Source of the DNA: Actinomadura formosensis NBRC 14204 | Lineage (GTDB): Bacteria; Actinomycetota; Actinomycetes; Streptosporangiales; Streptosporangiaceae | Reading direction: 5' to 3' | Length of the DNA stretch: 52,007 nucleotides | Assembly (NCBI RefSeq): GCF_001552155.1 | Contig: NZ_BCQQ01000041.1 | Location: 1 to 52,007 of the forward strand | Shown here: positions 49,703 through 52,007 of the stretch, in pieces | Numbering within the stretch: the stretch's first letter is position 1 | Layout of the letters: every line of letters begins with the position of its first letter | Notes under the pieces: generated by a model | The model's input: only the letters and a program-made list of their open reading frames with translations | What the model was told of the DNA's origin: nothing | Databases searched by the model: none | Position numbers and translations under genes: made by a program

Positions 49703-51346
49703 GTGCGTGCTTCACGTCCCCTCGCGCTCGCGGCGGCGGCCCTGCTGGCCTGCGGGGTCGCGGGCTGCGGCGGTGGGAGCGGCAAGAGCGGGCGGACGCC
49801 GTCCGCCGAGTCCGCCGCGCCCGGCTCACCGACCGCCCGGACGGCCGCGCCGGACGCGTGGATTCCCGGCCGCGTCGCGAAGATGAGCGTGGAGGAGAAG
49901 GTCGGCCAGCTGTTCGTGCCCGCCTTCTCCGGCCCCGCCGACGCCCTCGCGAAGATCCGCGGGTATCACGTCGGCGGGCTGATCTACTTCCCGGAGAACT
50001 TCGGCTCCCCCGCCCGGACGGCGGCGCAGTCGAACGCGCTGCAGAAGGCGTCGAAGATCCCGCTGCTGCTCGGGGTGGACGAGGAGCAGGGCATCGTGTC
50101 GCGCACGCCGTTCATCACCCGGTTCCCCGGCAACATGGCGCTCGGCGCGACCCGCGATCCGGCGGACGCGCGCGCCGCCGCCCGCGTCACCGGCACCGAG
50201 CTGCGCGCGGTCGGCATCAACCTCGACTACGCGCCGGACGCCGACGTGAACGTGAACCCGCGCAACCCGGTGATCGGGCTGCGCTCGTTCGGGTCCGACC
50301 CGGCCCTCGTGTCCACGATGGTGACCGGGGCCGTCGGCGGCTACCAGGAGGCCGGGGTCGCCGCCACCGCCAAGCACTTCCCCGGGCACGGCGACACCGC
50401 CGTCGACAGCCATACCGGCCTGCCGGTGATCGGGCACTCGCCGGCGCTCTGGAAGCGCCTGGACGCGCCCCCGTTCACGGCGGCGATCGCGGCGGGTGTC
50501 GACGTCATCATGACCGCCCACATCGTCGTCCCGAAACTCGACAGGTCGGGCGATCCGGCCACCCTGTCGAAGCCGGTGCTGACCGGGCTGCTGCGCGAGA
50601 GGCTCGGCTACCAGGGCGTGATCACGACGGACTCGCTGCAGATGGCGGGGGTGCGCGAGAAGTACGGCGACGCGGCCGTCCCGGTGCGGGCGATCAACGC
50701 GGGCGCCGACCAGCTGCTGATGCCGCCGAGCCTGCCGCGCGCCTTCAACGCGGTGGTGCGGGCCGTCCGATCCGGGAAGATCACGCAGAAGCGGCTGGAC
50801 GAGTCGGTCACCCGCATCCTCCGGCTCAAGCAGCGGCGCGGCCTCTTCCAGGGGACGGCCGTCGACCCGGCCAAGGCGAGCGCGGCGGTCGGCGCGTCCG
50901 CGCACCGGGCCACGGCCCGGCAGGTCGCCGAGCACGCGGTCACGCTCGTCCGCAACAGGGGCGGGCTGCTGCCGCTCAGGGGCAGGAAGGTCGCCGTGTC
51001 CGGTCCGGGCAGCGCCAGGCTCCAGGCGGCCCTCCGCCGCCATGGCGTCGCGACCGCCTCCCCCGGCTCCGCGGACGTCACCGTGCTGACCACCGAGAAC
51101 GCGGGAGCGGCGACGGCGTCCCGGGTCCGGGCGCTCGGCCCGAAACCGGTCGTGGTCGCCGCGCTCGGCCGTCCCTACGACCTGGGCGCGGCGGGCGGCG
51201 CGGCGGCGGCGCTCGCCACCTACTCCGCCGGCGCGGTCTCGATCGACGCGCTCGCCAAGGTGCTGAGCGGGGCGGTGAAGCCGACGGGCAGGCTGCCGGT
51301 ACCGGCGGGCGGCAAACCGGCCGGATACGGACTCGGCTACCCGTGA
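49703..51346 (+). CDS. GH3 beta-N-acetylglucosaminidase-like lipoprotein (NagZ-type)
   Basis: A 547-aa exported lipoprotein. The signal is RASRPLALAAAALLACG followed by lipobox VAGC. The GH3 N-terminal barrel has VEEKVGQLFVPAFSG, GVDEEQGIVSRTPF, DADVNVNPRNPVIGLRSFG, the NagZ signature KHFPGHGDTAVDSH and TTDSLQMAGV with the nucleophilic Asp. A C-terminal alpha/beta domain follows. The signature identifies beta-N-acetylglucosaminidases that split GlcNAc-MurNAc bonds of muropeptides. GTG at 49703 has GGGGGG nine bases upstream and begins the signal peptide. With the kinase, MurQ and MurR it makes a cell-wall sugar salvage locus acting outside the membrane first. Confidence 0.93.
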   Translation: MRASRPLALAAAALLACGVAGCGGGSGKSGRTPSAESAAPGSPTARTAAPDAWIPGRVAKMSVEEKVGQLFVPAFSGPADALAKIRGYHVGGLIYFPENFGSPARTAAQSNALQKASKIPLLLGVDEEQGIVSRTPFITRFPGNMALGATRDPADARAAARVTGTELRAVGINLDYAPDADVNVNPRNPVIGLRSFGSDPALVSTMVTGAVGGYQEAGVAATAKHFPGHGDTAVDSHTGLPVIGHSPALWKRLDAPPFTAAIAAGVDVIMTAHIVVPKLDRSGDPATLSKPVLTGLLRERLGYQGVITTDSLQMAGVREKYGDAAVPVRAINAGADQLLMPPSLPRAFNAVVRAVRSGKITQKRLDESVTRILRLKQRRGLFQGTAVDPAKASAAVGASAHRATARQVAEHAVTLVRNRGGLLPLRGRKVAVSGPGSARLQAALRRHGVATASPGSADVTVLTTENAGAATASRVRALGPKPVVVAALGRPYDLGAAGGAAAALATYSAGAVSIDALAKVLSGAVKPTGRLPVPAGGKPAGYGLGYP

Positions 51347-51418
51347 CCAGGGGTTTCGATGGACGCGGGAGACCGGTTCCTGGGAGGATCGGGCCGCCTT
51401 CTTCCCCCGGGGGTCTCC

Positions 51419-51913
51419 GTGCGCGTCCGTCCGTTCATCGCCGCCGCCCTGCTCGTGCTCCCGCTGCTGGGCGCCTGCGGCGGGCAGGACAAGGTCACGA
51501 TGCCGCCGCTCACCCCGGAGCCCGGCGACTCGCAGCCGGCCGACCCCGTCGCGGCGGTGCCGGCGAAACAGACCTTCCCGGCGCGGTTCGTGCTCTACCG
51601 GTACCTGCGCGGCATCGCCGCCGGGAACGCCGGGGTCTGCGGCTACCTGACGCCCGCCTACCAGCGGGCGGTGTTCGGCGGGCCCGCCGCGTGCCGCGCC
51701 GGGTTCGTCCGGGCGCGCGCGAAGCTGCGCCCCCGGGACATCGCCGCACTGCGGGGCGTGACCGTCCCGTCCTGCGAGCCCGGGCCGGGCGGCGGCTACA
51801 CGGTCCGCTTCGAGGACCTGGCCTGGAAGGGTGAGCCCGCCCGTCCGGGCGGTCTCCTCACGGCGAGCTTCACCCTCCGCGGATCCGGCGCCCACTGGCG
51901 GATCACGCTCTGA
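51419..51913 (+). CDS. Small lipoprotein, hypothetical
   Basis: A 164-aa exported protein. GTG at 51419 follows GGGGG and gives a signal peptide (RVRPFIAAALLVLPL) with lipobox LGAC. A Pro-rich linker leads to a compact domain with YRYLRGIAAGNAGVCGYLTPAY, a second Cys in AACRAGF and a third in PSCEPG; the layout recalls small NTF2-like lipoproteins in actinomycetes. It starts 72 bases after the NagZ-like gene and may share its transcript. Function unknown. Confidence 0.72.
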   Translation: MRVRPFIAAALLVLPLLGACGGQDKVTMPPLTPEPGDSQPADPVAAVPAKQTFPARFVLYRYLRGIAAGNAGVCGYLTPAYQRAVFGGPAACRAGFVRARAKLRPRDIAALRGVTVPSCEPGPGGGYTVRFEDLAWKGEPARPGGLLTASFTLRGSGAHWRITL

Positions 51914-51916
51914 CGG

Positions 51917-52007
51917 TCACAGGCCCAGGGCCGCCAGGCCGGGGAGATGCGCGCGGGCCGCCTCCCGTGCCCGCCCGGCCGTGCGGGCCTCGCGGGCGGC
52001 GGCGGCC
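51917..52007 (-). CDS. C-terminal end of an unidentified reverse-strand protein (partial)
   Basis: A reverse frame enters from the right edge and stops at TGA (51919-51917). The visible residues are Ala/Arg-rich and end REAARAHLPGLAALGL, with G/C-ending codons as in real genes. The stop is three bases from that of the small lipoprotein, a normal convergent layout. Too little is seen to name a family. Confidence 0.45.
   Translation of the reverse strand, partial: AAAAREARTAGRAREAARAHLPGLAALGL

Overview
The window is very GC-rich, third codon positions in the real genes are mostly G or C, and GTG/TTG starts are common. F420-dependent enzymes, acyl-CoA and steroid-type regulation signals, a 180-kDa-class NAD-glutamate dehydrogenase, DUF6912 and a DUF3068/AftD envelope locus all point to a high-GC actinomycete, most likely a Streptosporangiales/Thermomonosporaceae member such as Actinomadura. 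The genus is inference.

1-14.9 kb is a cell-envelope polysaccharide locus. A DUF3068 (PorA-family) protein runs off the left edge, divergent from a methyltransferase-acyltransferase pair. Facing that pair is a tightly packed reverse-strand operon: fused acyl-CoA dehydrogenase, GT-C-like membrane protein, a 43-aa DUF2613 peptide missed by simple ORF length cut-offs, GT2, GT4 and a giant AftD-like arabinofuranosyltransferase. The gene content resembles the Rv0224c-Rv0228/Rv0236c region of Mycobacterium tuberculosis. 13.7-16.7 kb holds an acidic single-pass membrane protein, an EI24 membrane protein and an SDR.

16.8-20.4 kb is the most unusual part. It is a reverse-strand run of a Crp-type regulator with an intact cNMP pocket, a class III nucleotidyl-cyclase-like protein, and a 724-aa protein with a degenerate P-loop. 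The cyclase-like C-terminus and the P-loop protein N-terminus carry the same 16-residue Gly/Asn/Phe motif. This layout fits amyloid/RHIM-type signalling between a NLR-like sensor and its effector, here with a cyclase-like partner. 20.4-22.9 kb is a forward cluster (F420 oxidoreductase, NTF2-like protein, small membrane peptide, SDR) with KstR-like operators.

23.1-32.2 kb is the conserved translation-rescue and division block: tmRNA, a penicillin-binding-protein-like protein that has lost all three catalytic motifs, smpB, an S41 protease, ftsX, ftsE and, after a small zinc-ribbon protein and a lipoprotein, prfB. 32.5-46 kb holds housekeeping and regulatory genes: NAD-GDH, a Ser/Thr kinase, a Uma2-family protein, acetoacetyl-CoA synthetase, two HAD proteins, pruA and DUF6912, plus a remnant of an acyl-CoA dehydrogenase.

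46.2-51.9 kb is a peptidoglycan amino-sugar salvage locus. MurR and murQ lie on the reverse strand, divergent from a BadF-type sugar kinase with a collagen-like insert, followed by a GH3 (NagZ-like) lipoprotein and a second small lipoprotein. One partial reverse-strand gene touches the right edge.
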